64,000 bases of DNA from Dichomitus squalens LYAD-421 SS1 (lineage: Eukaryota > Basidiomycota > Agaricomycetes > Polyporales > Polyporaceae): NCBI RefSeq assembly GCF_000275845.1, contig NW_006766935.1, forward strand, positions 76,354-140,353, given 5' to 3'. Of the stretch, positions 47,001-59,739 are shown one piece after another. Within the stretch, counting starts at the first letter, position 1. Every line of letters starts with the position of its first letter. Below the pieces are notes generated by a model. It saw only the letters and a list, made by a program, of their open reading frames with translations, had not been told where the DNA came from and ran no database searches. The translations under genes and the position numbers were made by a program.

Positions 47001-48904
47001 TAGAGTTGTTCTGAAGCCAATAAGTATTGGTGGAGCAATGACATTTGTCAGCGCTCCCAGTGTAGATCTTACATATAACAGATACCTTGACTCACCCGAA
47101 CAGGTTATACGCGCTCACCCTGAGGTCAACTCATAACTGCCCCTCGCTCGCTCGCACGATTTTTGCGAGGGGCCTGAAGGCACGCCTGCTTTCACTCTAC
47201 CTGATAGTGCGACAGAAGTGGCCTCGCAGAGAGGAGTTTCCGTGCAGGACTGATACTGCCTTTGCTGGGAGGCGCGAGCGCCTGGACAGGATAAATGTGG
47301 AGCACTCCACGCAATGCTGAGATGAACCAGATCCAATACCGTCAAATAGTGCGTCCAGAACAACTCTCATAGACGTTGTGTAATGTGGTTCGCTATAGGG
47401 GTGTTCAATCCTTATGCAGGGCCACTGGCCACGGGCGCCACGTCGATTGACACTTAGTAGCTTCGAGAAGGACCGTCGGCATCGCTCAAGAGGTTTCGAG
47501 GACGCATTCAACAACCAACTGTGGCTATGTTCCTCATCGCCACCCTCCGCAAGCTCTCAGCGTGTCCAGTGGTCCTAAAAATTGGGCACCTATTGTGGCA
47601 CATCCGAGCAAATAAAGAGCGCTTATTTGGCACATGGTCCGACGTCATGGGATCGAGCGAGGTTATGCTCGGAAGAAGTTGTTGTATTCCATTGTCATCC
47701 CCCAAGCGCGGACGCGGACGGAGTTAGATGTGTTGCCAATTGTATCGCGTGTTGGCAGTAAGACTTCATGATTTACGGATACGTAGGTGGATAACCGGAT
47801 TTCATTGTACACATGTGAACGTTGGGGCTTGGAGACCCCATTCATAACTCTCGAGGGACGATGAATCGAGCAATTGTGGGGTAGTGGAGTGGCACTCGGA
47901 GGACAAGCTGAGCGTCCCGAAATGGGGTTTGCGATTGTCCGCTATTCTGAGCGTTCCTGTGATGACGGCGTTCAGGATAGCACAAAGCCAAGGAACGGCC
48001 GCTGTCCCGGGAATGCGCCACCACCACCGACACGAGCCGTGGCGCGCGTTGCATGTAGTGTATGAGCTGTCCCCAGTCGGACAGAAGACATGGTGTGAGT
48101 GCTCAAAGTGGCTTCAGTAATGTTAGGAACACGCGCGGCGCGCGCTCGGAAGCTGATTTGCGGGGTATGGTACAAACGGGTCGCCTGTGGTAATCGTAGC
48201 AAGCAGACGGCCGACGCGAGCAATTGCGAGGCGCGGCTACACAAGCACGGCTTGTTCATCGGCATTGATTGGCTCAACACGCGCGGCGGTACATGAAGCA
48301 GACAGCGCATCAGGCAGTGGTGTAACTGTTGCGCAGATGCTATGCCGCTACGCATGGTCTGGCCGCGGGCCCCGCTCGGGGCAGGGCGGGGTTGGCTGTC
48401 GTCGGCAATTCTATGTTACGACAGGAGAAGATTTTTGTCTGTGGTGACTGGATATGACTGGCGTTCAGTAAGTTCAGAGGGGCAAGGGGCGATGTGGAGG
48501 GCTGGGTGCGACGGGGTCGGGCGCGCGGCAAGGCCCGGTATGGCTCGGAGTCTCGGGCCAGTCTATGGACCCCTCCGAAAACGGGGGTGTCCCGCGCTTG
48601 GAGCGTGGGAGTCCGGATCTCGATAACGTTCCTGGCAGTGTCACATCCCACCCCACCCAACTTATATACTCTTGGGGGTCTCTGCGGACCCTCTCGTCGA
48701 CGTCGCATCCACTCTCAGCGACTTATCCGCCTCTCTCCCTGTACAATTCTTACACTCCTCTGCTGCTTCCCGCCAGCTCCAGCGTCCTCGTCTAGCTAGG
48801 CTACGTACGAAGCCCACATCAAGCCATCCCCATCTGCCTCGCGGTGCCTCGTGAGCAGTCCACGCCTCCGCCTCGTTGCGTGCCAAAACGGGTATTTTCT
48901 GACG
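35071..48904. other. 14-kb gene-poor region, no recognisable family
   Basis: I searched both strands for spliced families seen elsewhere in the window (membrane proteins, P450, cyclin, hydrolases) and found none. Open frames of 100-215 codons occur, mostly overlapping each other. From about 44.5 to 46.7 kb the DNA is clearly more GC-rich and minus-strand frames lengthen (215 codons at 45295-45942, 186 at 46151-46711). That may mark an unrecognised gene, but no motif supports one. A stretch near 37.66-37.75 kb (minus) reads VGVNVAVSPSSSDADRNSS before a stop, perhaps the tail of a lost secreted protein. Confidence 0.4.
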
Positions 48905-49254
48905 GTGAGTGTTCCTTTCGAAGCTGGAAGTCTTCCCGGGAGCCGGATCAGAAGGGCGCAGATTTGAACTCCGTTACAACTTTACGGCTGATTTGTTGGG
49001 TGATGGGATAAGCGCGGCGGATTTATCTTGTTGCATGGCCGCACGGAGGAGGGTGCGTGCCGGGCCAGCTCCCACCCATGCCTGCCTCCTGCCCTTCTAC
49101 CGTGGAAGGCTCCAAAGCTCTCATATCCTGCCTCGACTAGCCGCATCCAGCTTATGCTTATATCAGAACCTCTCCTCCCAGCCCTTTCCCCACAACTCCC
49201 CGTCATCTCCCGTACCACTCCCTCGACCCCTCCCCCAATCGCGACACCCTCTCA
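48905..49254 (+). promoter_or_regulatory. Pyrimidine-rich leader of cyclin copy B, possible 5'UTR intron
   Basis: A GTGAGTGTT donor-like site at 48905 and long CT-rich runs (49160-49240) precede the ATG. A TATA-like CTTATATACTC lies near 48660. These suggest transcription starting around 48.7 kb with a leader intron, not translation from the in-frame ATG at 48909. Confidence 0.4.
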
Positions 49255-50381
49255 ATGGCCGCCGTACAAGGTCCATCTGCCGCTCGTCACCCCTCGCCTC
49301 TCAAGAGGCAAGCTCGCATGTCCGCAAGGCCATCGGGCTCGAGTTCGAGCCATTCGGTCGTAAGTCCAAGCGCTTTTCGTTACTTGCCTTTCTGGACCCT
49401 GACGCTTTGACCCAGGACCCATACTACGGTCACGAAGAGACCGCGAAACTTTGTGCTAGATTCGTCACGCATTTGTTTGCGTGTCCGGATCTGCCTCCAT
49501 TATCCACTGCCGTGCCCCCCGCACCCTCCCCTCCCCTGGCGAATTTCATCGCGTACGCCCTCCATCGTACACGATTGCACTCGTCGGTCACCTTCGCCGC
49601 CCTCTATCTGCTACAACGCCTAAAAGCCCGGTTCCCTGCCGCGCGGGGGTCCTCAGGCCATCGTCTATTTATATCGGCGTTCATGATCGCGTCGAAGGTG
49701 ATCTGCGACGACACTTACTCCAACAAGTCCTGGTCGATCGTCGGCCAGGGTATGTTCGCCCTAAGAGAAATCAACCAGATGGAGCGGGAAATGTGCTCGT
49801 ATTTGGAGTGGCAGCTCAATATCGAGCCCAACGCGCTGAAAGAGTTTGAGGCGAAGGTTCGACGTGACTTCAAGGGCCTCGGGCCCTACCCGACGTATGT
49901 CCTCCCTTCCCCCGCTCCCTCACCCATGCCCTCGACGACGCCATACGCCGCTCAAACGGGTCCTGCGCCCACTCCCTCCTTCGCTGCACGTTCGCAGCAG
50001 CCGCCATCGACTTCGCCACCGAAGCCGATACCCCCACCTGTGCCTGTGCACGCGGGTGCCCCGCCGCATTCGGCGTCGTCCTCGCCCTACACCCCTGGCA
50101 CCCCTGATACTCCGGAATCGTCGATGTCGACGTCCACGTCGCCTGCGTCAAGTGCGCCACCCTCGACGCCGCTTGGGTATGAGGATCACTCAGTACGGGT
50201 CGTATCGAGCGGGACGATCGGGACACCTATCAACATCGACTCGCAGTCGCCCACAGCTGCGTCGCACATGCCCGGGGTCTCGAGTACGTCGGCGACGTAT
50301 GCCTCGCGTAACGTCCCTGCCGTTCTCAAGAAGGCCAAGTGTGGGGACATCTTCGCCCGTGCCGCCCCCTGTGTTTGGTAG
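49255..50381 (+). CDS. PCL-type cyclin, copy B
   Basis: Two exons: 49255..49359 (35 codons, MAAVQGPSAARHPSPLKRQA...) and 49416..50381; 356 aa. The 56-nt intron separates HSV from DPYYGHEETAKLC in phase. The cyclin box spans roughly residues 36-165: ANFIAYALHRTRLHSSVTF, LYLLQRLKARFPAARGSS, HRLFISAFMIASKVICDDTY, SNKSWSIVGQGMFALREI, NQMEREMCSYLEWQLNIEP and ALKEFEAKVRRDFKGLGPYP. The DDTYSNKSW signature of Pho85-type (PCL) cyclins is intact, so this copy looks functional. The last ~190 residues are Pro/Ser/Thr-rich with many SP and TP pairs, likely kinase targets and PEST-like degradation signals. An upstream ATG in the same frame (48909) is rejected because copies A and C start with an exon of exactly this length. 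Confidence 0.88.
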
Positions 50382-53300
50382 GGCTGTCTTCCGGCCTCCG
50401 GCTACGTCTCTGCTCCATTGTCGTCCTTGCTTGGACGTTGCTCGCCGCTACTACAATACTTTATGCGCGCGTGCTCTATTGTTGCTTCTTCTCATCATCG
50501 TCCTTGACTCTTGCATGCATGACTTTGGACCTATTGTAATACCCCCGCCCTTACCTTCGTCTTCGCCATCCACATCGGTTCTGGGCATTGGGGTCTTGTC
50601 CATCGGTATTCGTCGTCTCTCTTCATCTCTCTGTCTCTATCGTCTACATCATTGCTCATCGCACGCGCACACACATTGCACACATCCAAGCATCCACTCT
50701 CTAGCAACATCGGTCTCGGTTCTCATATTCATATATCCCACATGTTGTATACTAGTACTAAATGAACACCATGGCACTCGGTCTTCCCACCTTCCACGTA
50801 TCTATCTCGCATTAGGTAGTAGGGTTATTATGCACCGCCCCAAGACTTATACAGGGAAAGATCATAGGTCCCCCATTGTCGATGTTGAGTGTCTCTTGCA
50901 AGTTCGACGTTGCACGTCAGTACCTTCCAGCGCAACGTGCTGGGCAGTCCGCGCATCCCGATCGCGCCCGACGTTCTTCGGCCCAATTCCCCCATCAAGT
51001 GCGATCACGATCGCGACCGATCGATTTGGCGGGCGGGCGACCGGACGGGACCTGCGCGATATTCGGCTTCGGCTTCGAGAGGAACCGGCGCCGCCCAGCG
51101 TCGCGCGATTTGTTGCATTGACGACGGCCGACCCGACGCCGCCTTCTCTTCCCCCATTCGATCGTCCCCGCCCGGGGTCTCTCCGTTTTTGCGTATTTCT
51201 CGGGATGTGGGTTCCGGACCGGACGGCGGACTACAGGCTTTTCATGGGCTCGGCGCTGTTGCGCTCGCCGTAGCGTTTCGAGTCTCGGTGGGATGCGCAA
51301 AAGTAAGCAAGCACATGCGTATACACGTGAGTAGACGCTCTCAGGTCGCCTTTCACTCGCCTTCCAATGTGGCTGTCGGACAGCGCAGCGGGCGATGCGA
51401 GGCGGAGCGCTTCGTACGTACAGTGCAATGAGCCAGCCGTCCGCAGCGGCGTCAGCATAATATGGCCAAGTCCGAGGTCGAATTCCCCTTGTTGTGCATA
51501 TCAGAACCCGGGCGCATAGCGCATGCTCGCGTCGCTTACGGTACGCGCCTCCGCAGCGGGTGACTGATATTGAACGTTGGACGTTGAACGTGCCCCCAGC
51601 CGCGCTAGCCACGTTTGGTCCTCTTCCGGCATCGCGCAATCCACAAGCGTACACGCGGCGGACCTGGCTCGATCAGGGCAGTGCGCGCCGCGGCCCGCGC
51701 GTGGCCGCTTCCTCGGTGCCTCTTGCATCGCGCGATGCATGTCGATCCTTATTTGTATCCGCTCCCCGGGTGCCTCGGCTTGGTGGCCTGGTGTCCGGTC
51801 CTGAGGAGACGCATATGCCTCCTGGAGGGCTTCGCGGGTACGCTGGCTGCTCAGTCACGACAGAATTGCCTCCGCAACGGTTTCGGTAAGAGCTGTACAT
51901 ACTCGCGCTGTCCCCTATCCGTCCAGCTGAACGAACCCGTCGGTGCACCGCACTTTTCAGGTAGGGCATGCCGATAGGTGCGGGCCGATGCAGACCCAAA
52001 CGTCGATCTGTCGTCACCCGCTCACAAGTCAGGCTCATCATCGTGCTCCTGCCCCTCATTGAGGTATCGGCGAGCGTGATCCCGCGCCACCATCGATGTC
52101 TCTGCTCGCGGATGTCGATGAGCGCCGGGTGGCCAGTTATTCCCTGCATCGAGCTCGAGTCAGGTGTCGACTTGGGGGCTGGTGGCTCCTGTCGTACGCC
52201 TTCGGCCTCGAATGAAACGGCGGTGGTCCACCCATCCAGGTATACCTGTGGACCCGCGTGTGTGCACTGACGAATCATGACCGTAGACAGCCGCGCCCGA
52301 TATACCAATCTCCGACGGGCCACCACGCCCGAGGCCTGTCGTCCACAGAGCACACCGTAGATCGCGTCCTACCACACCTTTGAACGCTAGCCTGGGCGCG
52401 CTCGAATAGGATGTCTCAAGTGGGTGGCGTTTCGCGTCTTGGTTTGTGCGTCTTGTCTTTCAAAGTCCACCGTCCGGCTCTTGCTCCTTGCTCGGAATCG
52501 AAGCACATGGCGTATGGTCGCGTCGCTCATTGCTGATCGTATTGAGTTCACATGGATTGTTGGCTCACCTGCAACGATCTCATACTGTTGGGACTATCCA
52601 GGAGGCAGGTTGACGCCTCCGCGGACCCCTGTACGACTGAGATGATGGCGGCGGCACCCCTACATGGTCCTGTCGACTGCTCCAGTAACGGCTGACGCGG
52701 TCATCATCATGCGCCCCTCATCGCGCGACCTTCCTCAATCTGTGACCTCCCAAACTACTTGCTGTTCTGCCATCAGACGAAGTGAGGTCACGCCGATCCG
52801 GGCCTCCGAGGTCCGGCGGCCAAGTACAGATGATTTTGGCGTGACCTCACCTTCGGAATCCAAGTGCTCATACTGAACGCAGAGCTAAGTAGCAGCACCG
52901 GATGTGATTGGGCTATACCGAAAGAGGAGTATGTGCCGTCTGGCATCAGAGACGGCGCACTCATCTGCTGCACCATCAATGATCGCGCGCGCATTCGAGG
53001 GCGAGCCCTCGTGGGATGGCATGCCGCGGGTGATCGTGCGAGTGGGATGTTGGGATGTTGTTTACTCGAAGTACATATGCGAGATGCATAGATTTGAGAC
53101 CAGTGTGCCCGATAAAAGCAATTGGCCTTGGTGAGCCTGCAAGGACCATTATCAGCGTCCGTTGATGAAGTGCAGCACTTGAGTGAGCAGGAGGTATTGC
53201 TTCATCTGTTGCTCATCGCCAAACCGTAGATATTCTCAGAAGCTCTCTGGCCTGAGGGTCCTCCTGACTCTCGCCTTCTGACTGAACCAAGACGATCGAG

Positions 53301-56300
53301 GTTCGTGGGGACCGAAGACTGTTGAGATGTTGTATTGTCGACAGCAATGTAATGGACGCCCTCGCGTTTCCATTACTTCGCTTGAACCTTTTCTTGTATG
53401 CATAGGAGTTTTAGAAGTGGGCGGCTTATCGGAGTCTACGTCCCTTCTATCACAACAAACTTATGCGTGTTCCGCGAGGGCGGCTTAGGCGTCAGTGTCA
53501 CACCCGAGAATCTAAGATGGCAGGTGGGCCGGAGAAAGAGATGTAGACCCTACGACACTTAGGAGTCAAGAGAACACCCGTATAATGTCAAGTGAAGCAT
53601 TCATACATTGGGTGAACAGTTCAGGTCGCTGTACCCTACGATGCGAAGGGAACTTATCCGTAAGGAGAAACAACCTTTCCAACCAACAACATTATTGGAT
53701 AATGCATGGATCAGTAATCACAGTTTCCCTGTACGGGAGACCGCGGACAGTAGACCTACTTACTGATGGTCCAGCTCAAAGAGGCACCGTGCCATTAGGA
53801 CAGAATAGGAACTCGGCGTAGTACCTCAACAACATCACGTTCCGCATTAAGTAGTATATACTATACCCCTTGGCTCAATCACATTCTTTCGCTGGCCTCC
53901 ACCGTCCATCCCAGAACGTCAGTTTTCCAGTACTTATGGTTGCACCGTGGTCAAGCCGTGTATGGCGCCACAGTATATCGGCTCACCTACGCGTCGAACT
54001 TCGTGCTTTGCGGATTTTCCCAAGAAATTTCGCTTACAGGTACACGTCCAAGCGCGCCTCCAGAGGCTTGTCGTCGTACTCCCCGTGCACGTCGCGCCTG
54101 GGGATCTAAACATTATTGGAGTTCTCTGAGTTACCTATAGCCCTTCTCGAACTATCACCAAGATGTCCTTTGGGCACTTCTACCTCGAGGTGAGTGCTTG
54201 GGACTCCCCACCAGTTCACGAAAGTCTATCAGCGCCTATGGAGTTTTTTCGCTTAAAACAGTTTGCCACACCACAGATGTTTGCCGACAATCGTGGTGCA
54301 CACTACGACGCCATACACGGCTTGACCGCAGTGTAACCATACTGGAAATCTAACGTTCCCGAATGTACGCTTGGTCACTTTATTCCCTCCGAAATATTTT
54401 CTGACAACTAGACGAACGTCCACGGCATGTTCTCATGACTTAAGAGTTTACAGACGCTCAGCGCTGGCTGAGCCACTGACGACATCAGAATCAAGCGGTT
54501 TCCAAGCGCGGCGGCCGACTCGTGTTCTGCTGTTTGCTTCCCGCCTTCATTGTCGGCGGGCGTCGGATTGCGGCCTTGCTTCCCGAACATCTGAATGGTT
54601 ACTCCGCATCATGCACGTCCATCTTTTGGGGATCCAGCGTGCTCGCTGCGTTCCCTCATTTTTCTCGACGCATCGCGCGCGGGTCGCGAAGAGCACGGCA
54701 TTCAGCCTCTATACAGCTATCGCGTCTACACGACCACCATCTCCGCGCTGCACAAGGTATGCTTCTGTGCATCTTTCCCGTACTCAAGCTCTACAAACGA
54801 CACTGTCATAGCGAACACGTTTTCCGTCCCCTCGCGAGGTTGTCAAGTTGCCACTGAGATCTCTGCGACACGCGTATCCCCCACTATGATGCAGAACATG
54901 CTTCTGGACACTCCCAACGGAAGCATTCATTACGTTTATAATGCCCTTCTCGTCCACCATTGTCTCCGCCGGCATCTTCTGATATACCGTACTCGCCGGC
55001 GGCAAGGTCGTCGCACCCTGCGGTCCCGCCCCTGAATGCTGAGACAGATAACCGAGCCACACAATGCAGCCATGATAACGTCAGGCGCTTCAAGTATGTG
55101 CTCTTTGCTTCATTCGTATTGACTCTAGCCATCTTACCAGTGTCTCAAGCAGTTTCCGTACACACAGTGATCTACGCTCACACTCGCTCTCGAACCTCGC
55201 TAGATTCGTTCAATCCCAGACGCTACGACGCTCTCACGCTCATGATAATACATGCATCCCGCACACACGGCGGACCCCTCGTGGCTATGATTAGGCGGGG
55301 AAGACGACACGTGGCCACCCATGGGTAGCGTCCTGATGGGCCGGACGAGGTCGCGTATCTCAGGTATCTGCTCGCGGACTTTGTCCCGCGCATGTCAACT
55401 GGCAGGTGAGCTCGCGCTTGGTCTGTGCGCATTGCTCAGGTCTGAGCGATGCTCACTGCAAAAGACGTGGACGACTTCCTCCTCGCTGAGCAGTGAAGGA
55501 CCATTGGGTCCTATCGTCGCTTCAAGCCTCTGTGGACACAAAGCAAGCCGACGGCAACTAGATTGGAGAGCTCGGAGGCGCGAAGACGACCCGGGTCGCA
55601 CTCCGATGCCTCTGGCTAGATCTCATCCTGATGTCACCTAGTGGCCATCACAAGCGTGATTGCTGCTTGCGTACGCGTCCCCCCTTTCTTGCTGCTTTCG
55701 CTGAGCTTGAACTTCCCTTATCGCCCATGCTTTAGCTACATTCGCGGGTCCGGAAGATTCAGTGGGCGTTCTTCCTTCGCCACTTGGCGTACTTCTATCG
55801 TACCGAGGAGCCTAGATGTCGCCACCGATTTGCCACCCTCAAAGGACATTGAGCTCGAGGTGGGTGCGCCGGTTCCGTCTACATCTCCAGATCAAGCCAG
55901 GATCGGATTTGGATACTTGTGAACCTGCAAGTCCATTGTGTTGATCTCAACTATAGTCTCATCCCACGAACTTGGACGATAGGCGCATCATTGTCCTCGC
56001 GCAAATCGTGCAAGCAGCTACTTCACGCCTGGCGCTCTCTGTCTTTTTCTACCCGCGCTCATTGACAGCCTGAATGCCAACTTGGCGGCCGCGCGCCAGG
56101 ATGGACGATAGGACACACGTTTGAGATGGATGTGCGACAAGTATACCGGTCGAGGAACTGTGCGCTGATCCATGATTCTTGTCCGGTATCCCGTTCAAGG
56201 ACCGAGGCTGGAGGTCCGGAAATTGATACGGTTCCTTGAGGGGCCTTCTCTGGCGCCCTACCAGGCCCTTTCTCAGCTTCTTCAGCGCCCCGAAGAGCCT

Positions 56301-58598
56301 TTGGCTCCGCGCGATGAGAGATCGCCGTGCTCGCCGGCGGGACTGTCCAGGAAGCGATACCGCGTCCTTCCACATTGACAGGTCCGGGAACCCGGCCTCT
56401 TTCGAGTGCGAGTCTCCGTACCGGCCGTGGACCTTGTTCCCAGCAACTCTATTGCATTCTGATCTTGATCCGGATTCCCGCTTCCGGCCGTCGAGGTCTG
56501 TTTCCCGATACACCTTGCGTTTCAGGCTTGCGGGCAGGGAGCACTGTTTGTCACAGCCTCGCCATACTCTGGCGACTTAAGTGAAGTCCTTCATGCGAGG
56601 CGCGCGAGTGCACGAGTGCCATGACGGGTCGGGAGAGCTCTTCTCCGCGTTGTGAGCGCTTCTGAGAAACATCGTGCTCCACTGCGGGTGGTGCGCAGAT
56701 TGGGTAGGGTTGCGGGACCTGTTCACAACTGAATTACAGCAGCTCGCTATCGGCGCGCTGGCATTGTACCAGCAGCACGACATGCGCTTTGCATAGGTAC
56801 GTACATTGTTCATGCGACCTTTCCTGAATGAGAAAGACTATTCACTTACCCGACGGGGCATGCGCAGGCCACGAGGCACCAAACTTCCCTCAAGCGCTGT
56901 TCCACGCACAGGTAGCGCCTTCGTTATTTCCTCCTCTGGTTCGCGCTGCGCGACTCCTGCTCACACTGTGCTCTGTAAGGATTGGAAAATTGTGATGGGA
57001 AGGCCGCACGATATGGACAGCGCCTGCGCCGCTCCCCACTTGCTTCCATTCAAGCTTGTGTTCGTGTCGTCCAACAGGTCACAACATTCATTGCTATGGT
57101 TCGTCCATTTATTGTTCAAAGACTATTCAGCTTCAAGCGAGAATATGACACACAAGTTGCTCAGTGGCTTCACGTTGTAGTAAGTAGTGTTGTGTGGATG
57201 ATTTAGGTAAGAAGTCCCATGTGGCTGCCAGCACGCACAGTGTTGACTCATTGACACGTTTTGTAGGCGTTTTGGTGGAAGGCCGTTTCCCCGTCGGCTG
57301 TCAATGTCGTTCCCTGATCAAAGAAAGGAAGCGTACGCTCCCATTCTCATGGGTTATTGGCTCTCGCATGTTCGCCTTGTGGACAACTCAGAACTTGCAA
57401 TCGCACCTCCATGGATGGCTCGATGAACGCTCATGGGGTTTGTCTACGCGTTTGCTACGTCGCTCGCCGAGGTCCTCAACACGACGGTACCTCCTGTAGA
57501 CCTTTGTAGCGTGCATGCCGTCATAGTGGTACGTGAACAAGTAATCTTCTGATGGCACATGACCATGTTCCATTAGGAGGCGTGACCTGGAGCGTCCATG
57601 CGCGTGCGACTTCGACTCGGCACCCGCAGTCCACCCAAGCCGGCTGCTTGCAATGACTATCTAGACGCGGGTTGTCAGGCCCGAACATGCGTATCTGAAC
57701 GTCAACGTACGTGACGAGATCATCCGTCCCACCTTTGGAGCTCATGTTTGTGTGTAGACAGTGCGCCTGGTGCTGCTTGTTACCAACAAGTTTTCATAAG
57801 ACGACACGCAAGCCATGCCGAAAGTAAAGGTTAGGACGTCTTTGGACGTCGCACAGCGTAGTTTACTGGTGGATTGGTTCTCAGCTAATAATGCCAGATC
57901 TCTCTCCATTGAAGTGTGTACCCACTGACCCTTGGCAATATGAGCTAGGCAGGTATTCTGGCCCCAGTCCGCTATCATCATCGTACTCTCAACAGAAACC
58001 CATAGAATAACTATTCTGAAAACAGCGACTGCTAGTCTTCAAGGCAAAACTTGCTCCAAGTTGCTAGACATCTCGGACGCAAATCCAGTGCGTGTTGACA
58101 TAGGATCAGTCAGATGTAGAGACCGTCGCAGCTGAGTAATACATGCATCGCCACTGCACTACGACACTGACTACTGCGTAGGCTATGCTACTGTCTCGGC
58201 ATCTTCTTTCAACGACTTACGGGTACGAGGCAGTTCACTAATCGCAGTCTTGCGACATTTTGCTTCTGTAGGCAATGCAGCTCAGTCTGCAGCTGCGGCG
58301 ATTATCGAACGTCGGCCTTGTTGGCGGGTCCGACTCAGTCGTCCACGGCGCAAGCCTCTGTGCACAGGCCGAAATCGCTCGCGTCGGCACGGAGCATGCT
58401 GAGCCGTCGTCTTTGGCCCAACTTTGACGAAGCGACACACGCATTGACCCTACGTCGGCGCTTATGACACAGTGTTGAATTAGCTGCTTTGTAGCACGCA
58501 TTGGTGCGTCGAGCCGGGAATAGAGTTCAATGGCTTACATATCTACCGCAACAGTGAGCACAAACTTGCCCTCACTATCTTTTTCCTTTACCGCCACC
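50382..58598. other. 8-kb gene-poor region
   Basis: The first ~450 bp are the T/C-rich 3' UTR of cyclin copy B. From 50.85 to 52.4 kb GC-rich DNA keeps several frames open on both strands (for example 219 codons, minus, 50995-51654) without motifs. A minus-strand frame at 56049-56513 (154 codons, strongly basic, RRARRSLIARSQRLF) is the most protein-like, but unassigned. Nothing in 52.4-58.5 kb matches a family I recognise. Confidence 0.4.
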
Positions 58599-59739
58599 AT
58601 GGCCTCTCTCCAGTGGCAGGCGCCACACATGTCATCCCAACATACGAGGCAGGCGCCAGGCTCCAGCCACCCGCATGCAACAAAGCTGCAGCATCGAGTA
58701 GCGGTAGGTCCTTTACAGCGATCCCACTCGTCACGGAAGACTGATGGACCCACGCTTTTTTTCATAGCCTGCTTTACCCGTGGAGCAACCGCCGTATTAC
58801 GGACAAGAAGAACTCGCAAGGTTGAGTACAAATTTCTTGCGGGGTCTGTTCGCTTGCCCAGACCTACACGAACCATCGCAGGCGGAACCCGCTATACCGT
58901 TCCAGTCGCTCAAGCATTTCATCGCATACGTACTGTACCGAACCCGGTTCGACTCTGCGGTCGTCTTCTCTACCTTATATCTCCTATATCGCCTGAAGGA
59001 GAGATATCCCGCTTGCACCGGCACATCGGGTCTTCGACTGTTTCTCCCTGCTCTCGTGGTCACTGCGAAGATGATGCTTGACGACACATACAGCAACAAG
59101 AGTTTCGCACTTCTGAGCCAGGGGATGTTCCCTGTGCGTCAGGTGAACCACATGGAGCGCAAGTTGCTAAGCGAGATGGACATGGAGGTTAATCCGCCTA
59201 CTACGGAATTGTTTCATGTCTTCAAGGCACACGTACGCGAACGGTACAGTAACCACCCGAAGCCATGGGAAAAGATCCACTTCCCTACTCGCAACCTCTC
59301 CACAGCCAGTGGTTACACACACAGCACGTACCCGTATCCCGTTCCCTCACACCGGGCTACTGACCCGGTTGCCCAACCACCGCCACCACTATCATCGGTG
59401 TGTCACTCATCGCCCTCGCAACCACCCTTGCGGCTCTACACTACGCTCCCGATGTCTCCTTTCCCGGCCTATATCCCAGAGCAAATACGCCCATACCGCG
59501 ACACTCCTCATGCTTCCTACACCTCACTTCAACCGCTGTATGACTCCCCCGAGTCCTCTCCATCGCCAATTACGCCGGACGACTACATAGTCCACGATGC
59601 TGGCTACTCCAGGAAGGCCATCGAGACGCAAGTCTCGAGGGACATGCCAACGGACGCCCAATTCTCCATGCAGCTTCCGAGCGACGCATACTTTGGCTCA
59701 GTGGCGCCGCGCCGGAGTCGTAGGACGTTGGCCGGGTAA
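58599..59739 (+). CDS. PCL-type cyclin, copy C
   Basis: Two exons: 58599..58703 (35 codons, MASLQWQAPHMSSQHTRQ...) and 58768..59739; 358 aa. The ATG sits in an ideal GCCGCCACCATGG context. The 64-nt intron keeps phase. The cyclin box reads PPYYGQEELARLSTNFLRGL, LKHFIAYVLYRTRFDSAVVF, LYLLYRLKERYPACTGTSG, LFLPALVVTAKMMLDDTY, SNKSFALLSQGMFPVRQVN and HMERKLLSEMDMEVNPPTTE. The DDTYSNKS signature is present, as in copy B. After the box the EP-x-ALKEF-type helix of the other copies is altered (PTTELFHVFKAHVRERYSN), then comes a Pro/Ser/His-rich tail of ~160 residues. It is a paralogue of copies A and B; a Pho85-type kinase partner is inferred from the family. Confidence 0.88.

Noticed and set aside
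48909..49254. Upstream in-frame extension of cyclin copy B
   Set aside because: The other two copies begin with an exon of exactly 35 codons equivalent to 49255..49359. The extension is low-complexity and crosses a good intron donor.
49846..51273. 475-codon open frame on the plus strand overlapping cyclin copy B
   Set aside because: It overlaps the cyclin coding exon in another frame, is dominated by Arg/Pro/Ser from GC- and CT-rich DNA, and then runs through the 3' UTR. It has no domain.
50995..51654. 219-codon minus-strand frame
   Set aside because: It is Arg-rich sequence in GC-rich DNA with several overlapping frames on both strands, with no motif or splice support.
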